From the NCBI RefSeq assembly GCF_014982715.1, contig NZ_JADCJY010000001.1:62001-126000 (forward strand): a DNA stretch of 64,000 nucleotides. Reading direction: 5' to 3'. Source of the DNA: Gallalistipes aquisgranensis (lineage in GTDB: Bacteria; Bacteroidota; Bacteroidia; Bacteroidales; Rikenellaceae). The position numbers were made by a program, and so were the translations under genes. Within the stretch, counting starts at the first letter, position 1; each line of letters begins with the position of its first letter. The notes beneath the pieces were generated by a model that ran no database searches, was not told the DNA's origin, and saw only the letters and a program-made list of their open reading frames with translations. Positions 26,073 through 34,064 of the stretch are shown piece after piece.

Positions 26073-27472
26073 TTTGTTGTTGTTTTATTGTGGGCTATCC
26101 GGAAGGCTTGCGTGGTGACGTAATATTTGGCGAGCATGCCGGGTACTTCCCATTCCGGCATTACTCCTGTTTTCAAAAAATCCAGATATTTTTCTGTCAC
26201 CTGGCTGAAATGGGCCTCGTGTCCTACATTATATCTGTCGGGAATGGCGATTCTCCAACTGCCGTTCGGTTCTGCAACTGCCGAAATGCCCGGATAGGTG
26301 GCTGCCAAACGGGAGGTGGCAGATAACACTTCTGCTTTGAAAGAGTCCGGAATGTTGTCCGTCGCGGGCTCTATGTATAATGTAGGACGATAGTTCTGTT
26401 CGGCTCCCTGCCGGATGACGAGATTTGCTTTTTCGCCCCGCATGACCGAGTAATGTGTATCCCCTCCCCCTTCGGGTGCCTCGAAGTTCCAGATGACGGA
26501 GACTTTGGCAACGATACCGCGTATCCGGTAAAGGATATTTCCGTTCGAATATACGTGCAATATCCCATCCCGAACATCTTTCCGGAGATAATCGGGGAAA
26601 GTCTCTTGTCCGGTTACCAGTTCAAATTGCGGGGATGTAATGGGGGTACTCCATCGGTTGGCATCGAGTATTTCGATCTCTCGGGTGTAGTCGATTGCCT
26701 GGTCGGGAAAGCACTCCCACTGGATCAGGTCGACCAGATGGGTGGTTACGTCCACAATTCCTTCTCCTTCCTGTTCCACGTCGAAGAACCATGCGGGACG
26801 TCTCAGGTGGCGGCCTGAAACCTGTTTGGAAAAGTGGTGAACGCTCTCCTTCACTATGGCGGGATGATCGGGAGTGCCGCTTACCAACGAACCGAACAGT
26901 TCCGGAATGCGAGAGTATTCCCGTTGTAATACGGTTGTAATCTCGTATCGTTCCGTCATTATATCGTAAAGCATGATACCCTGTTCGTGTGCCGTTTTAA
27001 AACACTCCTTCAGCAGATCGAATCCTTCCGGGGTGATCGCCATCGGTTTGTCTGCCAATACATGGATACCCGCATTGAGCGCGGCCCGGATATACTCGGT
27101 CTTTTTACGGTTATTACCTGCGACGATCATGACGTTGCCCTTTTTTTCTGAGAGCATCCGTTTCAGAAAATCGTCCCCGTAGTAAACGGTTTCTTTCCAG
27201 GAAGTAGGCGCCTCTTTACGGGTGTTGTATTGGTTTATTTTGTCCAGATATTCCTGTACATCATTTCCGTAGGGGGCATAGACATATACATTCGTGTCGA
27301 TCTGGGGATAAGAGGTTTTTTGCACGAGTGCAGCATGAAAATGCCCAGGGTCGAGTACCAGGAGTCTGACTTCACCCGGAGCTCCCGTAAAGCGGTCTTG
27401 TGACTTGTCTGTTTGTTTGCATGAAACAAGTAGGGCCAACAGGCTGATCGGAAGAATTGCTTTTTTTGTCAT
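26069..27472 (-). CDS. Lipid-anchored Gfo/Idh/MocA-like oxidoreductase
   Basis: This 467-residue lipoprotein starts MTKKAILPISLLALLVSC, a type II signal with Cys at 18. The body has Gfo/Idh/MocA architecture: an N-terminal nucleotide-binding region, the dinucleotide loop (VMIVAGNNRKKTEYIRAAL), HVLADKPMAI in place of the usual EKP, and a large C-terminal domain. The usual GxGxxG near the N-terminus is replaced by LVLDPGHFHAAL, so cofactor binding may differ or be lost. It is anchored to a membrane rather than exported by Tat as its cassette partner is. It is translationally coupled to the next gene (ATGA overlap) and starts 8 bases after a DUF6807 gene. Confidence 0.88.
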   Translation of the reverse strand: MTKKAILPISLLALLVSCKQTDKSQDRFTGAPGEVRLLVLDPGHFHAALVQKTSYPQIDTNVYVYAPYGNDVQEYLDKINQYNTRKEAPTSWKETVYYGDDFLKRMLSEKKGNVMIVAGNNRKKTEYIRAALNAGIHVLADKPMAITPEGFDLLKECFKTAHEQGIMLYDIMTERYEITTVLQREYSRIPELFGSLVSGTPDHPAIVKESVHHFSKQVSGRHLRRPAWFFDVEQEGEGIVDVTTHLVDLIQWECFPDQAIDYTREIEILDANRWSTPITSPQFELVTGQETFPDYLRKDVRDGILHVYSNGNILYRIRGIVAKVSVIWNFEAPEGGGDTHYSVMRGEKANLVIRQGAEQNYRPTLYIEPATDNIPDSFKAEVLSATSRLAATYPGISAVAEPNGSWRIAIPDRYNVGHEAHFSQVTEKYLDFLKTGVMPEWEVPGMLAKYYVTTQAFRIAHNKTTTK

Positions 27473-27480
27473 GGTCGGAA

Positions 27481-28383
27481 TTATTCGTGTTTATATCGTT
27501 CAAAAGCCTCGGCTATGTTGGCTTCCTTTTCGTTTCCGGTATGGATCAGTACTCTGTAACGTAGGCGGATTCTCTCGTTTTGCCGGAATCGGGTGGATTT
27601 CCCGTCGGTCGGCCAGTACATTGGCGTAGGTGAAATGAATCCATAATCGCGGGTGAACCACGGGGACGGAAATCCCGGATTCGATGGATGTTGAAGCAGG
27701 GCAATCCCTTCTGTGCCACTTTTACGTGTCGCATGGCAATCGAGCCAGGGAGAGGGCCTGCCGAAAGTCTCTTTTTCTCCGAGAGCTCCTTCTGCATTGA
27801 CCATGATACCACCTTCCCGGACGCTCAGGTCGGGATCGATCCGGGCGCTGAACAGCGAGTGGTTGGTTTTGAGAATGATTACATCCGTCAGGAATTCCAG
27901 CGTGATGTCGAAGTCGATCTGGTACAGACTGTCTGAAGGTGCACAGACTGTTATGGTTCTCAAATCGCGGATCGGTGCCTCTGCATCCGGGCGTTTCCAC
28001 ATGCATTCATCCCGAATGACGATTGCCTCCCCCGAGGCGTGTATGAGGGCCGGTCCGAGCGAAACGATGCGTCCGCGTTCCAAATTCTCCTGCCAGTAAT
28101 TTCCTCCGTTCACCTTGTCGCAACCGAAAAAGAGTGAACTGTGGTGTGGATACGTTCCGTTACGCATGGACGTGACGCCCGATCCGGACAAAGGACTGTT
28201 GACCGGGAAAAAATACGGATATTTTTCATCGGGAGAAAAGTGATAGCTTGTGACAAATCTCTTTCCCGCTTTTATGTCTATCCGGGAACCGTTTTTTTCA
28301 GCACTCATTGGCCGTGGACTGCCATGCAGCCAGATACAAGCCGCCAAAGCGACTGCTAAAGTCGCTGTATACCGTAGATTCAT
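27481..28383 (-). CDS. DUF6807 (PmoA-like) exported protein, short copy
   Basis: This 300-residue exported beta-rich protein begins MNLRYTATLAVALAACIWL. Family features are a His pair in GTYPHHSSLFFGCDKV, WSPxx-like and GGxxYW segments, and a C-terminal GFISPTPMYWPTDGKSTRF strand pair. Databases call the family 'PmoA', but there is no sign of a methane oxygenase subunit here; the fold is probably a beta-sandwich like sugar mutarotases. Function is unknown to me. It sits between another DUF6807 gene and a Gfo/Idh gene. The ATG at 28383 is used; the longer upstream frame overlaps the previous gene. Confidence 0.85.
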   Translation of the reverse strand: MNLRYTATLAVALAACIWLHGSPRPMSAEKNGSRIDIKAGKRFVTSYHFSPDEKYPYFFPVNSPLSGSGVTSMRNGTYPHHSSLFFGCDKVNGGNYWQENLERGRIVSLGPALIHASGEAIVIRDECMWKRPDAEAPIRDLRTITVCAPSDSLYQIDFDITLEFLTDVIILKTNHSLFSARIDPDLSVREGGIMVNAEGALGEKETFGRPSPWLDCHATRKSGTEGIALLQHPSNPGFPSPWFTRDYGFISPTPMYWPTDGKSTRFRQNERIRLRYRVLIHTGNEKEANIAEAFERYKHE

Positions 28384-28400
28384 GTTTGTGAATTTACTGG

Positions 28401-29699
28401 TTATTTTACAGTCACTTTCGGTGTATTGGCGAACTCCTGCCAGAGGGATTCTGCACGTTCGGGTGTCATATCTCCGTCGTAAGTTACGATTCGGTAATGC
28501 AAACGGTAGGTGTGTTCCGGTTCCAGTACCCAATCTTCGTTTTTCGAGGGAGAAAAGTTGACAAAGGCGTCGCCCCGTCCTCCGTTTGCTTTTTCGTTCC
28601 AGATGCGTAGCGGTTCCGGATGCATGCGGTTGGCCGGATGACTCATGATGAGAATACCTGATTTTCCATTCGCGCATTGGCCTGATACATATATCCATCG
28701 GCCGTTCGTGCCGTCGATTTCATGCCTGGTTTTACCTTCCGAGGTCAGCATTTCACAGTTGTCTCGGGTCCATTCGGCCGTGGCCCTGAATCCGAAACCG
28801 GCGTAACGGTAGGCTTTCAGTATGACAGGCAGTGCAGTGGCCGGTTCCAGGTCGGAAACGAAATCCCACATAAACATTTTGTCTCCTGTGTTCCATGCTT
28901 TCATACTGAGTCGTTCTTGCATGATGACGATCTCCTCTTTCGGCGTGAATTCCATCGTCCATTCTTGGGTGTCGACAGTTTGTTTCTCTCCGGGCCGGAA
29001 AATGACGTGAGTGTGTTTGACCTGTATTTCGGCAAACAGATCGCCGGCTGATGTACGAATGACCGTATCAAAACGCACGGTTCCCTGTTTCAACCCGAGA
29101 TTCCATAAATCGTACTTGTCATTATCGTATGAAATGGAGGTCCATGGATTCCAAATGCCGTAGTGGTGCATGTGGTCGGCCGGATTTATATTGGTCAGAA
29201 TGTTTCCCGCAGGAGACCATGCCGGATGGATGTATCCTGCACGACGGAAAGCCGGATCCACATATTTGGGCAGTTTCTTGATCTGTGTGTTGTATTGGAG
29301 TATATCTTGATTCCCCCGTTGCAGGATCAGGTTGCCATTCTTGTCTTCGCTGATGCTCATTTCCCCGGTTACGCGGACTGGCTGTGTGGAGGGTTCAATC
29401 GAGTATTCCCTGACTTCACCGTTCTTGAGTGTACCGTCGACCTTCCAATAAATTTTGGAGCCTTCGGGTGTGGATTCCCCTTGGCTGATACAGCGCAACT
29501 GTTTGCCGTTCGTTGTTTCGAAAACGGTCACGGGATTGGACCCGTTCCAGGGTATTGATACGATACTGTTGTGGTAGTCCCTGCCGTCGGCTTCGACTTG
29601 TACACGGATTTTTTTCGAAACTTTCCTGTCGGCCCGGACAGTTTCGGCAGTACATAACACGGATAGGGAAAAGACGGCTATTTTCAACAGAGTTTTCAT
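28401..29699 (-). CDS. DUF6807 (PmoA-like) exported protein, long copy
   Basis: This 432-residue exported protein has a signal peptide (MKTLLKIAVFSLSVLCTAETVRA). It carries the family core with a His cluster, DHMHHYGIWNPWTS, equivalent to the PHHSS block of the next gene. The C-terminal region has ILIMSHPANRMHPEPLRIW and YRLHYRIVTYDG. The extra ~130 N-terminal residues form an additional beta domain absent from the shorter copy. The His cluster could bind a metal or act in catalysis (inference). It lies 12 bases after the Tat-type Gfo/Idh gene and 17 before the short copy. Confidence 0.86.
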   Translation of the reverse strand: MKTLLKIAVFSLSVLCTAETVRADRKVSKKIRVQVEADGRDYHNSIVSIPWNGSNPVTVFETTNGKQLRCISQGESTPEGSKIYWKVDGTLKNGEVREYSIEPSTQPVRVTGEMSISEDKNGNLILQRGNQDILQYNTQIKKLPKYVDPAFRRAGYIHPAWSPAGNILTNINPADHMHHYGIWNPWTSISYDNDKYDLWNLGLKQGTVRFDTVIRTSAGDLFAEIQVKHTHVIFRPGEKQTVDTQEWTMEFTPKEEIVIMQERLSMKAWNTGDKMFMWDFVSDLEPATALPVILKAYRYAGFGFRATAEWTRDNCEMLTSEGKTRHEIDGTNGRWIYVSGQCANGKSGILIMSHPANRMHPEPLRIWNEKANGGRGDAFVNFSPSKNEDWVLEPEHTYRLHYRIVTYDGDMTPERAESLWQEFANTPKVTVK

Positions 29700-29711
29700 G
29701 GTGTCGGTGAT

Positions 29712-31079
29712 TTAGAAATTGTAGGGAGCCCGTTGCGGACGGGAAAGCATGGAGTTTGCCTCATCATCGTTACGGAATCTTTCCGTACGCGGGTCCCAGT
29801 GTAGTTTGCGCCCCAACTTCATTGCGATGTGTTGCAACAGGCAGGCAGTGCATGCGCGGTGGGCCACTTCTGCCGGGGCGATATTCAATGACCGTGTCCG
29901 GATACATTCCAGCCAGTTCCCGTGCTGGTCGTCCGATTTATATAGATGCACTTCATGCTCGCCGATTACGGAACCGAGTATGCGAGGGTCTGATGCGGCG
30001 AGTGGCCCTCCACTCGATGCGTCCGATACGGGATCGCTTGCCGAGGCCCGGTAACGTCCGCGGGATACGAAAATCCAACCTTCCGTGCCGGAAAATAGTA
30101 CGCCGTTGGGTTTCCCGGGACCGTCAACCATTCCTTTTACCACGACTCCGTTGTCGTAGAGCATCTCCGATTGGAAATCCCCGTGTACGTCCCACAGTCC
30201 TGAAGAGGGAAATTGGGCGGTAGCCGTAATTTCAATTGGTCCCGAATACTCTTTTCCCATGGCCCAGTGGGCGATGTCGAAGTGATGGGCCCCCCATCCC
30301 GTTATCATACCGGCGCCGAACTGTTCACAGCGCAGCCAGCCGGGACGTCCGTATCCCTGTTGAGGATGTACCCGGTCTACGGTGTAGGGAACCGAAGGCG
30401 TTTGGCCGAGCCACATGTCGTAATTCAATCCTGTCGGTACGGGCATCGGGGTCGGATCTCCGCCTGCAGGATCGCCCGGCAGACGGACTTCGATCGAAAG
30501 CAGTTTCCCGATGCGTCCATTACGCACCAGTTCGCAGGCCCGGCGGAATTGCTCCATGGAACGCTGCTGGCTTCCGATTTGAAGAATCCTGCCGGTAGCA
30601 TTGACGGCATTGCTCATCTTTCGGCCCTCTTCGATGGTGAGGGAGGCCGGTTTTTGCAGATAGACGTCTTTCCCTGCATAAACGGCATCAATGGCCTGTT
30701 TGGCGTGCCAATGATCCGGGGTGCTTATCAGTACGGCGTCGATGTCGCTGTCGGCAAGCAGCTGCCGGTAATCTTCATAGGTATTCACGCCCGAATAGGG
30801 CTTACCTGATTTTTTCGTGTAATAATTTTCTACCAGTTTTTTAGCGTCGTCCAGTCGCCGCCTGTCTACATCGGAAACGGCAACGATCCGTACGTTGTCA
30901 TATTTCCATACGCCCGGCATGTCATGTGTGCGGGAGATGCGACCGCAGCCGATCGCCCCTATGTTGATCCGGTTGGAGGGAGCGTTTTTTCCAAAGACAC
31001 TCGAGGGTACAATGGTGGGGGCGGTGATTATCCCGAGTCCCATCAGGGCACTTCGTTTGAGAAATTCTCTTCGTTTCAT
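29712..31079 (-). CDS. Tat-exported Gfo/Idh/MocA family oxidoreductase
   Basis: This 455-residue enzyme starts MKRREFLKRSALMGLGIITA, a twin-arginine signal, so it should fold with its cofactor before export to the periplasm. The Rossmann motif is NIGAIGCGRISRTH. The usual EKP is QKP here (VYLQKPASLTIEEG). The substrate domain includes WGAHHFDIAHWAMGKEY with paired His residues. It is the first gene of a five-gene cassette (this, DUF6807, DUF6807, lipoprotein Gfo/Idh, ADP-ribosylglycohydrolase-like), all spaced 17 bases or less. It likely oxidises a sugar or glycoside hydroxyl; substrate unknown. Confidence 0.92.
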   Translation of the reverse strand: MKRREFLKRSALMGLGIITAPTIVPSSVFGKNAPSNRINIGAIGCGRISRTHDMPGVWKYDNVRIVAVSDVDRRRLDDAKKLVENYYTKKSGKPYSGVNTYEDYRQLLADSDIDAVLISTPDHWHAKQAIDAVYAGKDVYLQKPASLTIEEGRKMSNAVNATGRILQIGSQQRSMEQFRRACELVRNGRIGKLLSIEVRLPGDPAGGDPTPMPVPTGLNYDMWLGQTPSVPYTVDRVHPQQGYGRPGWLRCEQFGAGMITGWGAHHFDIAHWAMGKEYSGPIEITATAQFPSSGLWDVHGDFQSEMLYDNGVVVKGMVDGPGKPNGVLFSGTEGWIFVSRGRYRASASDPVSDASSGGPLAASDPRILGSVIGEHEVHLYKSDDQHGNWLECIRTRSLNIAPAEVAHRACTACLLQHIAMKLGRKLHWDPRTERFRNDDEANSMLSRPQRAPYNF

Positions 31080-31110
31080 TTTATGGTGGTTTTAGGGGAA
31101 AATATAGTGG

Positions 31111-31118
31111 TAAAGATA
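31111..31118 (-). promoter_or_regulatory. Candidate -7 box of the Gfo/Idh-DUF6807 cassette
   Basis: TATCTTTA on the - strand differs from TAnnTTTG only at the last base and lies 31 bases before the ATG at 31079. It is placed just after the terminator at 31153-31178, which suggests the cassette is its own transcription unit. Confidence 0.42.
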
Positions 31119-31152
31119 GGAAAATATTGTGGAATGTCGTTCGAGTTATGAT

Positions 31153-31178
31153 AAAAGGGGACTTGGGGCCCCCTTTTT
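31153..31178 (-). terminator. Intrinsic terminator at the end of the SusC/SusD operon
   Basis: AAAAGGGG pairs with CCCCTTTT, flanked by T-tracts. On the - strand it falls 20 bases after the stop of the BACON lipoprotein gene. It separates that operon from the Gfo/Idh cassette downstream. Confidence 0.8.
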
Positions 31179-31197
31179 GTTCCCGGAAGTGGGGCAG

Positions 31198-32163
31198 CTA
31201 TTCGGTAAGCGATATCTTTTTTACGCAGCGGACTTTTCTTGCGGTACTGTACTTTGCCCCTCCGTCAATGGCATACTTGCCCATACGTACCCAGAAAACG
31301 TTGACTCCCGTCGCTTCCGTACTGGTCCAGTAACTGTCTCCTGCTGCAGTTTGGTCGGCCTCGTTCATGGCCCGGCCACCTTCTATGGCCATCAGTTTCG
31401 CATCGAATGCGGCCCGGGCATCTTTTTCTTCTTGCGAAATGTCGATGGGATTGGCTATGGTAGCTTCGCTGACCGATGTCCCGTTATAAGCCTCGAATAT
31501 CTGTATCATCTCCTGTTTCGAGGGAAGATACCAGCCCTCTCCCATTTCCTTGCAGTAATTGAATGCCGTATAGAGTGTCTGATAGTCGGGGATTGCCTCC
31601 GCGGCTGCCTGGTTGACCGCTCCGTCCGTTTCGTGGGTGGTGCCGATAGGCGCTGTATGGTCCCGATCGGCCCACATGATTCCTTTGTCGCTGCATGTGC
31701 CCGATACGATTTTTATCTCGGTTGGATTGGCCTTGTCGTCCTGCCAGAAGACGACTCCTTGATCTGTTCCGCCACCACCTTCACCAGCTTCCTGGACGAT
31801 TTCGATCGTTTGTGTCTGTGTGTTGTTGCGAAGTCCGGCAGTTACCGTGATGGATGCCGTCCGGGTGGAGGAGGATAGGTTTTTACCTCCTGCCGTAATC
31901 ACGATGTTGTTCTGCTGTATGGAAACGAGGCACCAACTCTGGCTTTTTTCGTCTACCGTGATATCCAGTGTCGGCTGGTTGGTCGTGACGGGAATGATGA
32001 TCTGACTGTCCTTTTCGTTGCCGAGGACAGGAATCGTGGCAGGCAGTTCCAGTGAAGCAGGAATGTTGAACGCTTCATAAGCGGGAGTCGGATTGTCGTC
32101 CGAACATCCGGAGCCCGTGAAAACCATCGTGAGAATCCAGGGAAAAACAAGGAACTTTTTCAT
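31198..32163 (-). CDS. PUL lipoprotein with BACON-like and FISUMP/DUF1566-like domains
   Basis: This 321-residue lipoprotein has an N-terminal signal with lipobox GSGC. Residues ~40-130 form an Ig-like domain of the BACON type (SQSWCLVSIQQNNIVITAGG, then TASITVTAG). BACON domains often space surface glycan-binding proteins from the membrane. Residues ~150-321 resemble the DUF1566/FISUMP fold, with GWYLPSKQEMIQIFEAY, SYWTSTEATG and RKVRCVKKI. It is the last gene of the SusC/SusD operon, so a surface glycan-binding role is likely but unproven. The ATG at 32163 was chosen for the signal peptide. Confidence 0.85.
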   Translation of the reverse strand: MKKFLVFPWILTMVFTGSGCSDDNPTPAYEAFNIPASLELPATIPVLGNEKDSQIIIPVTTNQPTLDITVDEKSQSWCLVSIQQNNIVITAGGKNLSSSTRTASITVTAGLRNNTQTQTIEIVQEAGEGGGGTDQGVVFWQDDKANPTEIKIVSGTCSDKGIMWADRDHTAPIGTTHETDGAVNQAAAEAIPDYQTLYTAFNYCKEMGEGWYLPSKQEMIQIFEAYNGTSVSEATIANPIDISQEEKDARAAFDAKLMAIEGGRAMNEADQTAAGDSYWTSTEATGVNVFWVRMGKYAIDGGAKYSTARKVRCVKKISLTE

Positions 32164-32185
32164 AAAGGCTGTGGTTTTAAGTTGT

Positions 32186-34012
32186 TTATTGTTTCTGTTT
32201 AAGGTCTGCTTCCGTGGTTGCAATTCCTTCGGTGCAGCCGTTCTCGTTGTAAGCGTCTACCCGATAATAATAGCCTACTCCCCGGGTCAGAACATGTAAT
32301 TGCAGGGAGTCTGTCTGGTTGCCTTTCACTTGGACGGTGAGATTCAGAAAGTCGGGGGCATATCCGAATCGGACCATATATCCGTCCGCATGTTCCACCC
32401 GATTCCATTTGACTCCGGCAAAACGTTCGTCCTCACGGTCGCGTACCACCGACGGTTTGCCGACTTGTTGAGGTGCAGTGCCGTTTCCTTTGCCGAATAC
32501 TCTTAGATCGCGGATTGCGAACTTGCCGGACATGGGAGTATGAATGTTTTCGATACGGATATGGGATGCCTCTACGGGTTCGTCCAGCACGATGTATTCA
32601 TGGGGATTTGTACGGCGATTTTTGCTTTTGTCAACGAGTGTTTTCCACTGTTTCCCGTCGTCCGAAACGGAGATCAGATAGGACGAATAATCATCGGAAA
32701 AGTCCGTGGTGTCGATTTCGTGTTCCGCAAAGTTGAGTTGAAGGGCATGTATTTGCTTTTTCCCATTCAAATCCATGCAGAGCCACTCTCCTTTTCCTCC
32801 GCTGGCGGCTGCCCACCAGGTCCTGATGTTCTCGTCCGAGGCATTTTCCACCGGATAACCTTCCGATGAAGAAGATGCCGTGCATCGTTTTCCGAAAGAG
32901 AGGTTCCACCATCCGGCCATATACCCCTCTTTGTCGGGATCGAATTTGCGTTGGGGAAGATGCATCGGGTAGTCTCCGAACACAGTGTGCACCCGCATTC
33001 GTCCCTTTTTGTCGAATGTGACGGGGAAAAGGCCTAATCTTCGTTCGAAGGGGTCGCGGTTTCCTACCCACATGGTCGTAATCTCCCACCAGTTGCCATA
33101 TTTGTCCTTGAAGACGCAGCTATGGCCTGCACTACCGATAAAACCTCCGGCTTTCATGGAGACGGGATTATAAGGCATCACTTCGAAATTTCCGTCGGGA
33201 CGGTCACTCTCCATGACTGCATCGCAATACCAGATCGAAATCGTACCGGGGGTGGCGAACTGCAGGTAGTAACGGTTGCCGTTGCGGACAATCCAGGAAC
33301 CTTCAGGACATGGCAGCCATTTGAAGCGGCCCTTCCAGTCTCCGGCATCGATTTCATCGTAAATTTCCCTGCGGCCGAAGTGATAGCCTCCGTCACACTG
33401 GTTGATGTCCGTAATATAATCCAGTAACAGCCGTTCCGAACCCGGGATCATGGTCATTGTCGAGGGATCGAGTTCGAAGCATTTGATGGACTGGTTTGTC
33501 CCGAGCCCGTGAAAAACGAAATAACGGCCCCGGTCGATGAACAAACTGGGGTCGGAGACGCGTGGAATCTCTCCGCATACTTCCCAAATGCCGGTTTCCG
33601 GATTGGCCGACCGGAGGATTTTAGTAGTTTTTTGTTTCCTGTCCCGATTCAGTTTGATGAAATAGAGGTATTTTTCGTCTGCGGCTACGGCAGGAGCTAC
33701 GTAACTGCCGTAGTTGAGAGCTTCGGAGTGAACTTCTTCGTTGAAGTATACGTTTTCCCACCGGGTCAAATCGTCGGATACCCTGTATCCGCCTATGTCA
33801 TGTGTGGCGAACAGATAATATTTGTTTTTGAAGAGTACGATTACGGGATCGGCCGATGTTCGGGAAATCGTTTGCTTGAATTTACCCCATCCGTAATCCA
33901 GGTCGAGCGGATTGCAGTATGTGGTCGCCCGCTCTTCTTTTTGCTGGTTGTTTCGGCATCCCCAAAATAAGGCGAGGCCGGCGATGGCTACGGTGAATAA
34001 TGATTTTGTCAT
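32186..34012 (-). CDS. GH43-like five-bladed propeller hydrolase with discoidin (CBM32-like) and FN3-like domains
   Basis: This 608-residue lipoprotein has its lipobox at LFWGC. Residues ~35-340 are a five-bladed beta-propeller with GH43-like acidic motifs: SADPVIVLFKNKYYLFATHD (catalytic-base position), VSDPSLFIDRGRYFVFHG and CPEGSWIVRNGNRYYL (acid position). Residues ~365-510 form an F5/8 type C domain (ASSSSEGYPVENASDENIRT). The last ~90 residues are FN3-like (WNRVEHADGYMVRF). GH43 acts mainly on arabinosides and xylosides; GH117-like activity on galactans is an alternative. Specificity cannot be assigned. It lies 22 bases before the BACON lipoprotein gene. Confidence 0.88.
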   Translation of the reverse strand: MTKSLFTVAIAGLALFWGCRNNQQKEERATTYCNPLDLDYGWGKFKQTISRTSADPVIVLFKNKYYLFATHDIGGYRVSDDLTRWENVYFNEEVHSEALNYGSYVAPAVAADEKYLYFIKLNRDRKQKTTKILRSANPETGIWEVCGEIPRVSDPSLFIDRGRYFVFHGLGTNQSIKCFELDPSTMTMIPGSERLLLDYITDINQCDGGYHFGRREIYDEIDAGDWKGRFKWLPCPEGSWIVRNGNRYYLQFATPGTISIWYCDAVMESDRPDGNFEVMPYNPVSMKAGGFIGSAGHSCVFKDKYGNWWEITTMWVGNRDPFERRLGLFPVTFDKKGRMRVHTVFGDYPMHLPQRKFDPDKEGYMAGWWNLSFGKRCTASSSSEGYPVENASDENIRTWWAAASGGKGEWLCMDLNGKKQIHALQLNFAEHEIDTTDFSDDYSSYLISVSDDGKQWKTLVDKSKNRRTNPHEYIVLDEPVEASHIRIENIHTPMSGKFAIRDLRVFGKGNGTAPQQVGKPSVVRDREDERFAGVKWNRVEHADGYMVRFGYAPDFLNLTVQVKGNQTDSLQLHVLTRGVGYYYRVDAYNENGCTEGIATTEADLKQKQ

Positions 34013-34064
34013 ATTTTTCTTTTTTCAGTTCGATGATCGGTTGTTTCAGGGAGTAGCGGTTTTG

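Noticed and set aside
27481-29699. DUF6807 proteins as methane monooxygenase subunits
   Set aside because: 'PmoA' is a database label. They have export signals, no membrane helices of particulate methane monooxygenase, and no PmoB/PmoC genes nearby.
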